33,254 nt of DNA from Candidatus Rokuibacteriota bacterium (GTDB lineage: Bacteria > Methylomirabilota > Methylomirabilia > Rokubacteriales > CSP1-6): positions 1 to 33,254 of the forward strand of contig QHTD01000185.1 of NCBI GenBank assembly GCA_003220675.1, written 5' to 3'. The notes under the pieces were generated by a model. The model did no database searches. It was not told the origin of the DNA and saw nothing but the letters and a program-made list of their open reading frames with translations. A program made the position numbers and the translations under genes. This document shows, piece after piece, positions 18,643 through 27,822 of the stretch (positions are counted from its first letter, which is position 1; each line of letters begins with the position of its first letter).

Positions 18643-19727
18643 ATGACCCCTCACCGTCACGCGCCCGCCAGTGTCGGCCTTGCCCTGCTCGCGGCCCTGA
18701 GCCTCGCCCCGGCCGCCGGCGCTCAGATCGCCGTGTCAGCGAACGACAACAAGGTGGTCAGCCTGAACGGCGTCGTGACGGTGGTGCCCAACGCGCCGCC
18801 GGACACCGTCTCGGTCATCGACCTCAAGGCCTCCCCGCCCCGCGTGATCGCCGAGGTCGAGGCGCCGGTGAGCGTGGTCGGCCCGCCGACAACCGCCTCA
18901 CGGTCATCGATCTGACGGCCAACCCGCTGAAGATCATCGCCACCCTCGAGGCCGGCAAGGGCGCGTCGGGCATCTCTATCAACCGTCAGGGCACGCTGGC
19001 GCTCGTCTCAAACCTCGTGGACGGCACCGTGTCCGTCTTCACAATCCAGGGCAAGACGGTGAGCGCGGCGGGGGCCGTCGAGGTCGGCGGCGTGAAGGCG
19101 GGCGGCGGTCAGGTGGTGATCGCGCCCGACGGCAAAACCGCGCTGGTCTCGCGCCGGGACGACAACCGCATCTCCGTTCTCTCGATCGACGGGTCCAAGG
19201 TCGAGTACACGAAGCGCGACATGACGGCGGGAGTTCGCCCCATCGTGCTCGACATCGCGTCGAGCGGCGCCTTCGCCATGGTCGCCAGCCTCGCGGGCTC
19301 GGCCACTGGCGATAACGACAGCGTCAGCCTCATCGACCTGACGGCAAAGCCTCCCCGCGTCGTCGACACCGTCGGCGTCCTCGGCGCGACGGCCGAGGGG
19401 CTCAAGATCTCGCCAGACAGCTCCGTCGCCGCGGTCGTCGTCCACAACGGCAGCAACCGGCCCAAGGACTCGCCCTTCTACAACGACGCCGGCAAGCTCG
19501 TCATCGTTCGCGTGACCGGCAAGACACTGTCACGCGTGGCCGAGGCCCCGATCGGCCACTGGTCGCAGGGCGTCGCCTTCTCGCCCGACGGCAAGACGAT
19601 CCTCGTCGGCAACATGGTCGAGAAGGACTACTGGGTGTTCCGGTTGGACGGCTCGACGCTGAGGGACACCGGCCAGCGCGTCAAGGTGAACGGTGGCCCA
19701 GCCGCGATCCGTACGGCCGAGAAGTAG
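18643..19727 (+). pseudogene. Secreted YncE/beta-propeller-like protein split by an apparent deletion/frameshift near 18880-18890
   Basis: Frame 1 (18643-18915): signal peptide then PPDTVSVIDLKASPPRVIAEVEAPVSVVGPP. Frame 2 (about 18888-19727): DNRLTVIDLTANPLKIIATLEAGKGASGISINRQGTLALVSNLVDGTVSVF... Same propeller repeat type, different frames. Confidence 0.65.
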
Positions 19728-19765
19728 GAGCTTCTGCCGATCTGCTCCCCTGAACGGCACGCGGG

Positions 19766-20290
19766 TTAGCGCGCGAGCTCGACGAGGTTGCCCCGGGCGT
19801 CGAGCCCGAGGCCCGTCTCCTTCGCCCGCGCCAGCACCGACTTGGCCCAGGCGACCTTGCCGGAGTCGGTGCCTCCCAGGATCGCCATCAGGTAGCCGTG
19901 CTCGGGGCCGGCGTTCCGGAAGCCGCGCATCACCCCCGGCGGGATCGAGATCGTGTCGAAGGGCTCCAGCACGACCTCCTGCTCGCCCTCGTCGCCCCAG
20001 TACACGGCCCAGCGGCCGGTGAGGGCGACGAAGACCTCGACCGTCGGGTGGGCGTGCAGTGCCGCCCCCTTGCCCGGGTCGGCGCCGACGTACGTCAGGT
20101 TGAAATCGCGCGCGTCGGGGATGGCCGGCGCCAGCCCAGGGTCCTCCGTCACGCCGCGCCCGATCACATTGAAGATCTTACGCTGGTGCTCGGGCAGGCG
20201 GGTGTCCACGAACGCCTGCGTGCTGGGCCGCAGCTCCCTGAAGCGCGCGACCCGTTTGAGCATCGCTTCCCTCGACATCTGCTTGGCCAT
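19766..20290 (-). CDS. Cupin-domain protein
   Basis: GAALHAHPTVEVFVALTGRWAVYWGDEGEQEVVLEPFDTISIPPGVMRGFRNAG: cupin motifs 1 and 2. Confidence 0.87.
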   Translation of the reverse strand: MAKQMSREAMLKRVARFRELRPSTQAFVDTRLPEHQRKIFNVIGRGVTEDPGLAPAIPDARDFNLTYVGADPGKGAALHAHPTVEVFVALTGRWAVYWGDEGEQEVVLEPFDTISIPPGVMRGFRNAGPEHGYLMAILGGTDSGKVAWAKSVLARAKETGLGLDARGNLVELAR

Positions 20291-20311
20291 GGCTTTACCC
20301 CCTGGGATCGA

Positions 20312-21784
20312 TCAGTTGCCCGTGATGATCTTCGCGGCCTCACCGGTGAGCCTCACGATGTGCAACCCCGTGTTGGCCCGGTCAGCGAGGTACACGAAGC
20401 CGCGCTCGTCCGCCTCGACGTTGTTGGTCTGGATCGCCACCTTGCAGCTCCGCGTGCCGTTCGTCACGCAGCGCTCGGCGGTCCTCTCCGTCGTCGCCGG
20501 AATATAGAACCCGGCCTCGCGTGGCGCGTAGGGATTGCGGATGTCCATCGCGCGCACGCCGCCGTTGAAATAGGCGAGGAACACGAGCTTCTTGTAGAAG
20601 ATCGGCGCGAACGACTCGCTCGACGAGTGGGGGCCGAAGCGGCCGCCCCGGCGGCAGAAGTTGCCCTGGGACTCCGGGACCTGGAGGGTGGCCACCGAGA
20701 ACGGCCTGGTCTCGGTGGTGACGTCGACCATGAACGCGGCGTGCCGGAACTCGCGGCACTCGTTGGCGGTGGCCTCGGAGACGAGGACGACGAAGTCGCG
20801 CACGCGTCCCTTGGTGTTGGCCGCCCAGTCGGCGATCGGGATGCCCAGCACGGGGAACGCCGTGTGACCGCCCCAGTTGGGCGACATGTAGAGGCGGCTG
20901 ATCTCGGGGTCGTTGAGGTTCGCCGCGGTGGGCTCCTTCGGGCCGGTGACGAGCTTCTGACGGTCGACGATCTGGAGCACGCCGTCGGCGCTGGTGCCGT
21001 ACGCGAAGTACGCGCGGTTGCCGAGGACGATCGGCCCATGGACGCCGTGGGCGACGGGGATCGGGCCGGTGGAGCCGGGCTCCTGGCCGGCCAGCCCGAA
21101 GTCGCGGATGAACACGGGCTTCGCGGGGTCGCTGAGGTCGTAGATCTTCGTCATGCGCCACGTGCGCCACCCCGATGGACCGAGCTGCAACGGATCCGTC
21201 TTGGCGAGGTCGCCCGAGATCAGGTAGGCGATCCCGGTGTCGCACTCCCACCAGTTCTTGTGCGTCGAGGTCAGCCCGGAGACCACCGTGCTGACTCTCC
21301 GCGGCTTCGCCGGATCCGTCGCGTCCCACACCTCGTGGCCCGAGTTGGGGAGCGAGTTGCCGAACGTCCGCAGCACGTACGTCTTCCCCTGCCGGTCGCA
21401 CACGCGCACCATCTGCGCGCCGCCCTGCTCGGGCCCGCCGGGCATCCCGGGGATGTGCGCGAGGTAGCGAGGCCGCGCCGGGTCGGTGACGTCCACGATC
21501 GACGTCCCATTATCTTCATCGGCTCCGGTGAGCGGGTTGCGGGCGCGCCCGCCGTGATGGCCGACGTAGGCGATGAAGCGCCCGCGCTGCTGGTGAATCG
21601 TCGGCTGGTAGGCCGAGCGGCCCTGCAGCTCGTCGTGCCCGACCAGTTCCATGTCATGGGCTTCGGCGCCGTGACCACGCGCCGGCGCCTGGGAGGACGC
21701 GGGGCCGGCCGCGAGCGACACCAGGACGAGGCCGAGGACTGCCAGCGAAGCCCCTCGTCGCGGGGAAGTCCGAGCGTCGTGCAT
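20312..21784 (-). CDS. Secreted LVIVD-repeat-type protein
   Basis: Signal peptide MHDARTSPRRGASLAVLGLVLVSLAAGPASSQ; repeats such as GTSIVDVTDPARPRYLAHIPG, MTKIYDLSDPAKPVFIRDFG, VRAMDIRNPYAPREAGFY. Confidence 0.75.
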   Translation of the reverse strand: MHDARTSPRRGASLAVLGLVLVSLAAGPASSQAPARGHGAEAHDMELVGHDELQGRSAYQPTIHQQRGRFIAYVGHHGGRARNPLTGADEDNGTSIVDVTDPARPRYLAHIPGMPGGPEQGGAQMVRVCDRQGKTYVLRTFGNSLPNSGHEVWDATDPAKPRRVSTVVSGLTSTHKNWWECDTGIAYLISGDLAKTDPLQLGPSGWRTWRMTKIYDLSDPAKPVFIRDFGLAGQEPGSTGPIPVAHGVHGPIVLGNRAYFAYGTSADGVLQIVDRQKLVTGPKEPTAANLNDPEISRLYMSPNWGGHTAFPVLGIPIADWAANTKGRVRDFVVLVSEATANECREFRHAAFMVDVTTETRPFSVATLQVPESQGNFCRRGGRFGPHSSSESFAPIFYKKLVFLAYFNGGVRAMDIRNPYAPREAGFYIPATTERTAERCVTNGTRSCKVAIQTNNVEADERGFVYLADRANTGLHIVRLTGEAAKIITGN

Positions 21785-21843
21785 GACCGCCTCCTGTGAA
21801 GGGTGTCGCGCCCATCTCGAGGGCTCTGAGGTGCCGAAACGCA

Positions 21844-22575
21844 TCACCGTTTTCGGTACAAGATTTGATGGTAGTACGGCCGCGGTCCTTCGAGGGTATC
21901 CACGACATAGCAGTCGGTCACGACTTCAACGTCAAAGCCGTCCCGCTCACCGAGCTCGCGCAGCTGCTCTGAGGACAGCGGCGATTTTGCCGCTTCGGTG
22001 ACACGTTCGTTCTGCTCGATGAAGATTCTCTTCTGCTCGGGTGAGACAACACCCCGCTCAACGGCCGCCGACAGATATTTGTCCAGGTAACTGATGAAGC
22101 ATTGTCGGTACGCGTGCAGGTTCTCGCCGACGGTGCTCACCGCTAACCCGCCACCGGACTTGAGCACTCGCTGCGCTTCCGCAAAGAACATGTCCGGGAG
22201 CGGCAGGGCCCAGACAACACTGTGCGAGAAGATGTGATCGGCACTTCGACTTCTGACGCACATCTCGGCGACGTCCGCGACGACGATCTTGCCCCGGGGA
22301 ACCCCTTGGCGTTCTGCTTGTTCCGCCATGGCCGGGTTGATGTCGAGGAGGTACACGTCGGCATCTCGTCGTACGCGCCGCGCCTCGGTGTTCATGAGCC
22401 CGGTGCCGCCACCGGCCTCGATGACGAGCGGACGGCGGCTGGCGATCGAGCGAATCCACTGCATGTGAAGAGCCGTCGCCGCCCGATAGAACGGAAGCTC
22501 CTCGATGATGTCGTAGACCGCCTGGTACAGGCCTTGCCGTGAGAACGGTTTGACATCTTCGTCGGCGTGATTCAT
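21844..22575 (-). CDS. Class I SAM-dependent methyltransferase
   Basis: LVIEAGGGTGLMNTEARRVRRDADVYLLDINPAMAEQAERQGV...ADVAEMCVRSRSADHIFSHSVVWALPLPDMFFAEAQRVLKSGGGLAVSTVG. Confidence 0.87.
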   Translation of the reverse strand: MNHADEDVKPFSRQGLYQAVYDIIEELPFYRAATALHMQWIRSIASRRPLVIEAGGGTGLMNTEARRVRRDADVYLLDINPAMAEQAERQGVPRGKIVVADVAEMCVRSRSADHIFSHSVVWALPLPDMFFAEAQRVLKSGGGLAVSTVGENLHAYRQCFISYLDKYLSAAVERGVVSPEQKRIFIEQNERVTEAAKSPLSSEQLRELGERDGFDVEVVTDCYVVDTLEGPRPYYHQILYRKR

Positions 22576-22587
22576 GGCGTAGGTCGG

Positions 22588-22728
22588 TCATGCCGCCAGG
22601 GTCGTGTGCTGGCTCAGCACTGCGGCGATCTTGCGCCAGCCGTCGATCCTGCGCAACTTGATCTGCCCACTCAATACGAGGCTGAAGAGCAGGATCAGCG
22701 CCGGGCGAACGTCACCGTCGCCGATCTG
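22588..22728 (-). pseudogene. Possible C-terminal remnant of a transposase or other truncated gene
   Basis: Reads ...QIGDGDVRPALILLFSLVLSGQIKLRRIDGWRKIAAVLSQHTTLAA* on the minus strand, with no N-terminal portion; it abuts the tandem duplication. Family assignment is tentative. Confidence 0.25.
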
Positions 22729-22757
22729 CTGCCTTAAGGCCTGCCGAGGGTGCGCCG

Positions 22758-23138
22758 CTACCCGCCGCCCCCGCCACCGCCGTCGCTCTTCCAGTCGAAC
22801 GAGAGAACCTGCACGCGGTAGCTCGCGGCTTCGGGCACGGATGCGCTGAAGTAGGCGCGGCCATCCGGGCGGACTGTGCCGAAGACCCAGACCGTCGAGC
22901 TGCCCACGACCTTGCCGGAGGCGTCGAGGCGCTCGATCTGAAGGCGCATGCGATCCGCGGTCCGCATGGCCTGGTTGTAGACATATCCCTCGACCTTCGG
23001 CCCCTTCCTGCCGCGCGTCACCTCCCACTCGAGCCGAAAGTCGCGCGCGAGGCTCTCGGGGGCGTAGATCTGGGCCGAGACTCCGACGGCGCCTGTGAGG
23101 AGCGCCGCGACCGTGAACGCTGTGATTCGCCGCCGCAT
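22758..23138 (-). CDS. Small secreted protein with poly-Gly C-terminus, copy A
   Basis: 126 aa; signal peptide MRRRITAFTVAALLTGAVGVSAQ; ends FDWKSDGGGGGGG; paralogue of 23191-23574. Confidence 0.8.
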   Translation of the reverse strand: MRRRITAFTVAALLTGAVGVSAQIYAPESLARDFRLEWEVTRGRKGPKVEGYVYNQAMRTADRMRLQIERLDASGKVVGSSTVWVFGTVRPDGRAYFSASVPEAASYRVQVLSFDWKSDGGGGGGG

Positions 23139-23190
23139 CGCTGTTTCTCCTATCTGCTGCCGTTAAGGCCCGAGCCGCGACGGTCCTCCG

Positions 23191-23574
23191 CTACATCCCG
23201 CCGCCACCGCCGCCGCCGCCGCAGGTCCAGTCGAACTCGAGAACCTGGACGCGGTAGCTCGCGGCGTCGGGCACGGATGCGCTGAAGTAGGCGCGGCCAT
23301 CCACGCGGACTGTGCCGAAGACCCAGACCGTCGAGCTGCCCACGACCTTGGCGGAGGCGTCGAGGCGCTCGATCTGAAGGCGCATGTGCTCTGCGGTCCG
23401 CATGGCCTGGTTGTAGACATATCCCTCGACCTTCGGCCCCTTCCTGCCGCGCGTCACCTCCCACTCGAGCCGGAAGTAGCGCTCGAGGCTCTCAGGGGTA
23501 TAGATCTGGGCCGAGACTCCGACGGCGCCTGTGAGGAGCGCCGCGACCGTGAGCGCTGTGATTCGCCGCCACAT
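23191..23574 (-). CDS. Small secreted protein with poly-Gly C-terminus, copy B
   Basis: 127 aa; signal peptide MWRRITALTVAALLTGAVGVSAQ; ends FDWTCGGGGGGGGM. Confidence 0.8.
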   Translation of the reverse strand: MWRRITALTVAALLTGAVGVSAQIYTPESLERYFRLEWEVTRGRKGPKVEGYVYNQAMRTAEHMRLQIERLDASAKVVGSSTVWVFGTVRVDGRAYFSASVPDAASYRVQVLEFDWTCGGGGGGGGM

Positions 23575-23646
23575 GGCTGGGGTTCTCCTTTCGTACCTTT
23601 AGAAGTCGGAACCAGCCGCGAAGGTTCCCGGATGAACACGTCGGCC

Positions 23647-23675
23647 TTGACACGCCCGTAGGCGCACGATATCAG
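23647..23675 (+). promoter_or_regulatory. Candidate sigma70-type promoter (TTGACA - 17 nt - TATCAG)
   Basis: TTGACA 23647-23652, TATCAG 23670-23675; flanked by tcggcc...cagcggccatgg as at 12385-12426. Confidence 0.4.
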
Positions 23676-23680
23676 CGGCC

Positions 23681-24532
23681 ATGGCCTTCGCCCGTCGGAC
23701 CTGGATCGCGACGGCTCTCGCGGCGCTGGCGCTGGCAGGGCCGGCGCAGAGCGCGGCGGCCCCGTACCGTGAATACGAGATTGGGTTCAGCGGTGAGGCG
23801 TCGCCGCTCGGCAAGAGTCCGAGCGACGCCGAGCTCATCAACGCGGTCGCCTGGATAATGAGCAACAAGCTTGGTCTTCCATTCCCGACGGGCATCAAGG
23901 CGTACATCTACGTCAACCAGGCGACACTCGTGGATGGGCTCATCCAGATCGCGGGCGAGAAGCGCGAGGAGGCGTGGGACAAAGGGCGGTTCGCTGCGGG
24001 CGTCGCCACGCGGGCGGGCCTTTTCCTGCGGGGCGATCATCTGGCAGAGATGCATCTGCTGGGGCGCGCGGGGCTCTTCGCCCACGAGCTGACGCATGTC
24101 AGCCAGCGCAAGCTGGCTGAAGGCGGGCGAGGCGGTGCGGCCCAGTGGATCCTCGAGGGCCACGCCGACTGGGTCAAGGTCCAGGCGCTGGACCTGCTCG
24201 GGTTTCGCCCGTACCGGGAGTCGCGGGACGAGATCGTTCGCTCCATCAGCGGATCGAAGATGCCCGTCAAGTTCTTCCCCGACCTGGAGGCCCTCGCGAC
24301 CAACGCGGGCTGGACAAGCGCGAGGAATCAGTTCGGCGCCCCCGCCACGTATGGCCAGGCGTTCCTCGCGGTGGACTGGCTTATCGAGCGTTATGGCAGC
24401 GCGAAGCTCCTCGAGTTCCTTGGACGGTTTGCGCTTCAGACCGCGCCTCGCGAGCACTGGCGGACGGTGTTCCCGATTTCCTACCGCCAGTTCATCGACG
24501 AGTTCCGCGCCCGGCTGGAGGCTCTGCGCTAG
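23681..24532 (+). CDS. Secreted gluzincin-type (peptidase MA-like) metallopeptidase
   Basis: Signal peptide; LFAHELTHVSQRKLAEG...AQWILEGHADWV: HExxH plus downstream Glu typical of gluzincins. Confidence 0.82.
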   Translation: MAFARRTWIATALAALALAGPAQSAAAPYREYEIGFSGEASPLGKSPSDAELINAVAWIMSNKLGLPFPTGIKAYIYVNQATLVDGLIQIAGEKREEAWDKGRFAAGVATRAGLFLRGDHLAEMHLLGRAGLFAHELTHVSQRKLAEGGRGGAAQWILEGHADWVKVQALDLLGFRPYRESRDEIVRSISGSKMPVKFFPDLEALATNAGWTSARNQFGAPATYGQAFLAVDWLIERYGSAKLLEFLGRFALQTAPREHWRTVFPISYRQFIDEFRARLEALR

Positions 24533-25179
24533 GAAGGGACTACCTCGCCGCGCTCGATCGTCGCGATGTGCCCGGTCAGGAGGCGCACCCGGTTCACGTC
24601 CGACTCCGCCACGAGGACGGTCAGATCGGCCTTCGTCGCCTGGAACGCGCGGACGACCTCGGCCATTCGCGCCGAGAGCGCCGGCGACACGCCCTCCATC
24701 GGCTCGTCCAGCAGCAGCAGACGGTGCGCGCAGAAGAGCGCGCGGCCCAGCGCGACCAGCTTCTGCTGGCCCCCGCTGAGCTGCGACGCCTGCCGCCGAC
24801 CGAGCGCCGCGACCTCCGGCAGGAGGGTGGCGACCGCGTCCCAGCGCTCGTCGGCGTCACGGCGCCCTTGGCCCCAGGCGGGGACGAGGAGGTTGTCCTT
24901 GACGGTGAGGGAGCCGATGAGGCGCCGGTCTTCGGGCATGTAGCCGATCCCGAGCCGGCCTCGCTCGAATGGAGGGAGGCGGACGAGCTCCTGGCCGTCG
25001 AGGACCACGTTGCCCGATACCACCGGGACCAGACCCATGATGCTCCGGAGCGTCGTGGTCTTTCCCGCGCCGTTACGTCCGACGAGGCCCACGATGCCGC
25101 CGGCCGGGACCTCGAGGGAGAGCGAGCGGAGGACCGAGAGTCCGCCGAGCCGCACGATCAGCCGTTGGACGCTGAGCAC
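24529..25179 (-). CDS. livF: ABC transporter ATP-binding protein (LivF-like)
   Basis: Walker A GRNGAGKTTTLRSIMGL, LSGGQQ, LLLLDEPMEGVSP; 3' member of the Liv operon. Confidence 0.92.
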   Translation of the reverse strand: MLSVQRLIVRLGGLSVLRSLSLEVPAGGIVGLVGRNGAGKTTTLRSIMGLVPVVSGNVVLDGQELVRLPPFERGRLGIGYMPEDRRLIGSLTVKDNLLVPAWGQGRRDADERWDAVATLLPEVAALGRRQASQLSGGQQKLVALGRALFCAHRLLLLDEPMEGVSPALSARMAEVVRAFQATKADLTVLVAESDVNRVRLLTGHIATIERGEVVPS

Positions 25180-25180
25180 G

Positions 25181-25927
25181 CTACGGCTGTCCCAGGAGCG
25201 CCCGTCGGACTGTGGGGTCGCGGAGCACGGCGTCGGGCGACCCGGCCGCGATCACCTTGCCCTCGTCGAACGCGAGCACCCGCTCGGCGTAGCGCTGGAC
25301 GACTTCCATGTCGTGCTCGACGAAGATGGTGGTCACGCCGGTCCCCTTCAGCACCGGGACCAGCGTGTCCATCACTTTCGACTTGTCCCGCGCGCTCACA
25401 CCGCTCGTCGGCTCGTCCATCAGCAAGATCCGAGGACGCCGGGCGAACGAGAGCGCCACGTCGAGCAGTTTCCGGGCGCCCTCCGGCAGCTGGCCCGCGT
25501 CGTGGGACGCGTGCTCCTCCAGGCCGAACTGCTCCAGGATGCGGGGCGCCTCGTCCCGTCGATCGACGCGCTCGAGCGGGGCCCAGAACTCGCGAGCGCG
25601 CCCCGCCCGGATGGCCAGCGCCAGGACGAGGTTCTCCAGCACGGTGAGGGAAAGGTAGAGCTGGGGCATCTGAAAGGAGCGGGCGATGCCGAGATCCGCC
25701 ACGGCCCGCGGGGACAGGCCGGTGATGTCCTTCCCTTGATAGCGGATTCGCCCCCGGTCGGGCTTCACGTACCCCGTGATCACGTTGAGGAGGGTCGTCT
25801 TCCCGGAGCCGTTGGGGCCCACGATGCCCACCAGCTCTCCTTCCTGGAACTGGACGCTGAGGTCCTCAGCCGCCCGGACCATTCCAAAGAACTTGGTCAG
25901 GCTGACCGTCTCGAGAACCGCGCTCAT
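25181..25927 (-). CDS. livG: ABC transporter ATP-binding protein (LivG-like)
   Basis: MSAVLETVSLTKFFGMVRAAEDLSVQFQEGELVGIVGPNGSGKTTLLNVITGY...ILLMDEPTSGVS; ATGA overlap with LivM. Confidence 0.92.
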   Translation of the reverse strand: MSAVLETVSLTKFFGMVRAAEDLSVQFQEGELVGIVGPNGSGKTTLLNVITGYVKPDRGRIRYQGKDITGLSPRAVADLGIARSFQMPQLYLSLTVLENLVLALAIRAGRAREFWAPLERVDRRDEAPRILEQFGLEEHASHDAGQLPEGARKLLDVALSFARRPRILLMDEPTSGVSARDKSKVMDTLVPVLKGTGVTTIFVEHDMEVVQRYAERVLAFDEGKVIAAGSPDAVLRDPTVRRALLGQP

Positions 25928-26895
25928 TGGCTGCGTCGGGTCACGATGGTCCATCGTCTCGCTGCGATCCCCTTCAGGCTCCAGAGGCCGCCCGGCAAGA
26001 AGAAGATGATGCCCAAGAGGACGATGCCCAGGGTCATCTGCCAGGTGTACGGGGAGTACTTGAAGGCGTAGTTGCGCACGAACTCGAAGACGATGGAGCC
26101 GGCGACGGGGGCCAGCACGCTTCCCGTCCCGCCGAGCAGCGCCACGAAGACGAACTCGCCAGACTGGGTCCAGAACGACAACTCCGGAACGATGTGGCCC
26201 ACCGAGAAGCCCGCCAGGACCCCGCCCACGCTCGCCATGACGCCGGCGACGATGTAGGAGCAGTAGATCGCCTGGCGGACCGAGGCGCCCATGTACTCCA
26301 CGCGCACTTCGTTGTCGCGCACCGCGCGGAGCGTGTAGCCGAGGGGCGATGTCGTGAACCGGTAGGCCACATAGAGCAGGAGCGCTGCCAGCACGACCGT
26401 CACGTAGTAGATCGTGAGGCGCAGGTGCTGGGCGTCCGGCTTGACGCCGGCGAGCAGGGGCGTGGGGAGCCGCAGTCCGTCTGTGCCTCCCGTGATCTCG
26501 TAGAACTTGAGGAGGATCGCGTAGAGGACCATCGAGAAGGCGAGGTTGAGCAACCCGAAGTGGACCCCGCGATAACGCGCGAGGAGCAGCCCCAGGAGCG
26601 CGCTCGCGGCGGCGCCCGTCACCACCGCGAGGCCGAGCGCGGCGAGCCCCTCGTGCACCCCGAGGAACTTCACTGCGAAGCCCGCCGTGTACGCGCCCAC
26701 CGCGTAGTAGAGGGCGTGGCCGAACGTGAGCAACCCGCCGCGCAGGAGGAGCACGATACCCAGGACCGCGAGCGCCTTCGCCCACGCGAGCGTCAGGAGA
26801 AAGGTGATCCACTGGGGCAGGAAGGGCGGCACCACCAGGAAGAGCCCGAGTCCCGCGAGAGCGAGTGCCGGGTCGAGTCGGCGTCCGATCGCCAT
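25924..26895 (-). CDS. livM: ABC transporter permease (LivM-like)
   Basis: 323 aa multi-TM; LRGGLLTFGHALYYAVGAYTAGF; GYTLRAVRDNEVRVEYMGASV. Confidence 0.92.
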   Translation of the reverse strand: MAIGRRLDPALALAGLGLFLVVPPFLPQWITFLLTLAWAKALAVLGIVLLLRGGLLTFGHALYYAVGAYTAGFAVKFLGVHEGLAALGLAVVTGAAASALLGLLLARYRGVHFGLLNLAFSMVLYAILLKFYEITGGTDGLRLPTPLLAGVKPDAQHLRLTIYYVTVVLAALLLYVAYRFTTSPLGYTLRAVRDNEVRVEYMGASVRQAIYCSYIVAGVMASVGGVLAGFSVGHIVPELSFWTQSGEFVFVALLGGTGSVLAPVAGSIVFEFVRNYAFKYSPYTWQMTLGIVLLGIIFFLPGGLWSLKGIAARRWTIVTRRSQ

Positions 26896-26903
26896 GAGCG
26901 CGC

Positions 26904-27737
26904 TCAGATTCTCCGCGCCTGCACCTGACCGAAGAGGCCCTGGGGACGGAAGAGCAGCACCAGCGCCATGATCAGGTAGATGGCGAAGAGGTCGAGCTCA
27001 GGGAAGAGGTGTACGGCGGTGGCCCGCGCCAGGCCCACCAGCAAGGCCCCGAGGGCCGCGCCGCCGATAGACCCGAGCCCGCCGATCGCGACGACGGCGA
27101 AGGACACGACGATGACCTCCGCCCCGATCCCGGGCACGACCGAGAACATCGGCGCGGTGAACGCCCCGCCGAGCGCGGCGAAGACCGCGCCCAGCGTGAA
27201 GGCGAGGGTGTAGATGCGCGGCACGTTGACGCCGAGGGCCGAGCTGACCTCGCGATCCGTGATCACCGAGACCAGCACCTTCCCGAAGCGGGTCCGCGTC
27301 ACGACCAGCCACAAGAGAATGCCTGTGACCACGGCGATGCCGGTCAGCAGGAACGGGTAGCCCGCGTAATCGACGCCGCCCAGCCTCACATGGCCCATAT
27401 AGATGTAGGGCTTGTCGGCGAAGAGCGGGCTCACGCCCCACACGAGCTTGATCACGTCCTCCAGGATCAGAAGGATCGAGAAGGTGAGCAGGATCTGGAT
27501 CTCCTCCTCCTTGCCGTACACGCGCCGGAGGAAGAGGCGCTCGATGAGGGGCCCGGCCGTCACGCCGATGAAGACGGCGGCCGCGAAGAGCAGCAGATAG
27601 CTCAGGACGGGCATCGCGCTCGATCCCCAGCCGAGGACCAGCCACGCGCCCATGTACGCTCCGAGGGCGTAGAGGTTGCCGTGGGCGAGGTTCAGGATGC
27701 GGACGACGCCGTACGTGAACGTGAGGCCGGCCGACAC
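26904..27737 (-). CDS. livH: ABC transporter permease (LivH-like); true start probably slightly upstream
   Basis: LTFTYGVVRILNLAHGNLYALGAYMGAWLV; in-frame homologous-looking sequence (LNHVIVVALDGISYASWLFLV) continues upstream of the called GTG. Confidence 0.9.
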   Translation of the reverse strand: MSAGLTFTYGVVRILNLAHGNLYALGAYMGAWLVLGWGSSAMPVLSYLLLFAAAVFIGVTAGPLIERLFLRRVYGKEEEIQILLTFSILLILEDVIKLVWGVSPLFADKPYIYMGHVRLGGVDYAGYPFLLTGIAVVTGILLWLVVTRTRFGKVLVSVITDREVSSALGVNVPRIYTLAFTLGAVFAALGGAFTAPMFSVVPGIGAEVIVVSFAVVAIGGLGSIGGAALGALLVGLARATAVHLFPELDLFAIYLIMALVLLFRPQGLFGQVQARRI

Positions 27738-27822
27738 CAGGAACAGCCACGACGCGTAGCTGATCCCGTCGAGCGCGACGACGATGACGTGGTTCAGGCG
27801 CGCGCTTCGACGCCCGCCGACC

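Larger units (their letters stand above)
22724..23590. repeat. Tandem direct duplication, two copies of roughly 430 bp (about 22724-23151 and 23152-23590)
   Basis: Copies share atctgctgcc(g)ttaaggcc at 22724 and 23152 and long near-identical stretches, e.g. 'gcgctgaagtaggcgcggccatcc' and 'gcggtccgcatggcctggttgtagacatatccctcgaccttcggccccttcctgccgcgcgtcacctcccactcgagcc'. Confidence 0.9.

Noticed and set aside
19898-21799. 633-aa plus-strand ORF
   Set aside because: Antisense to the cupin and LVIVD-type genes on the minus strand, which have signal peptides and family motifs.
23205-23222. GCC/ACC trinucleotide run as a possible CRISPR or regulatory repeat
   Set aside because: It is the coding strand complement of the poly-Gly tail of the secreted protein; no spacer structure.
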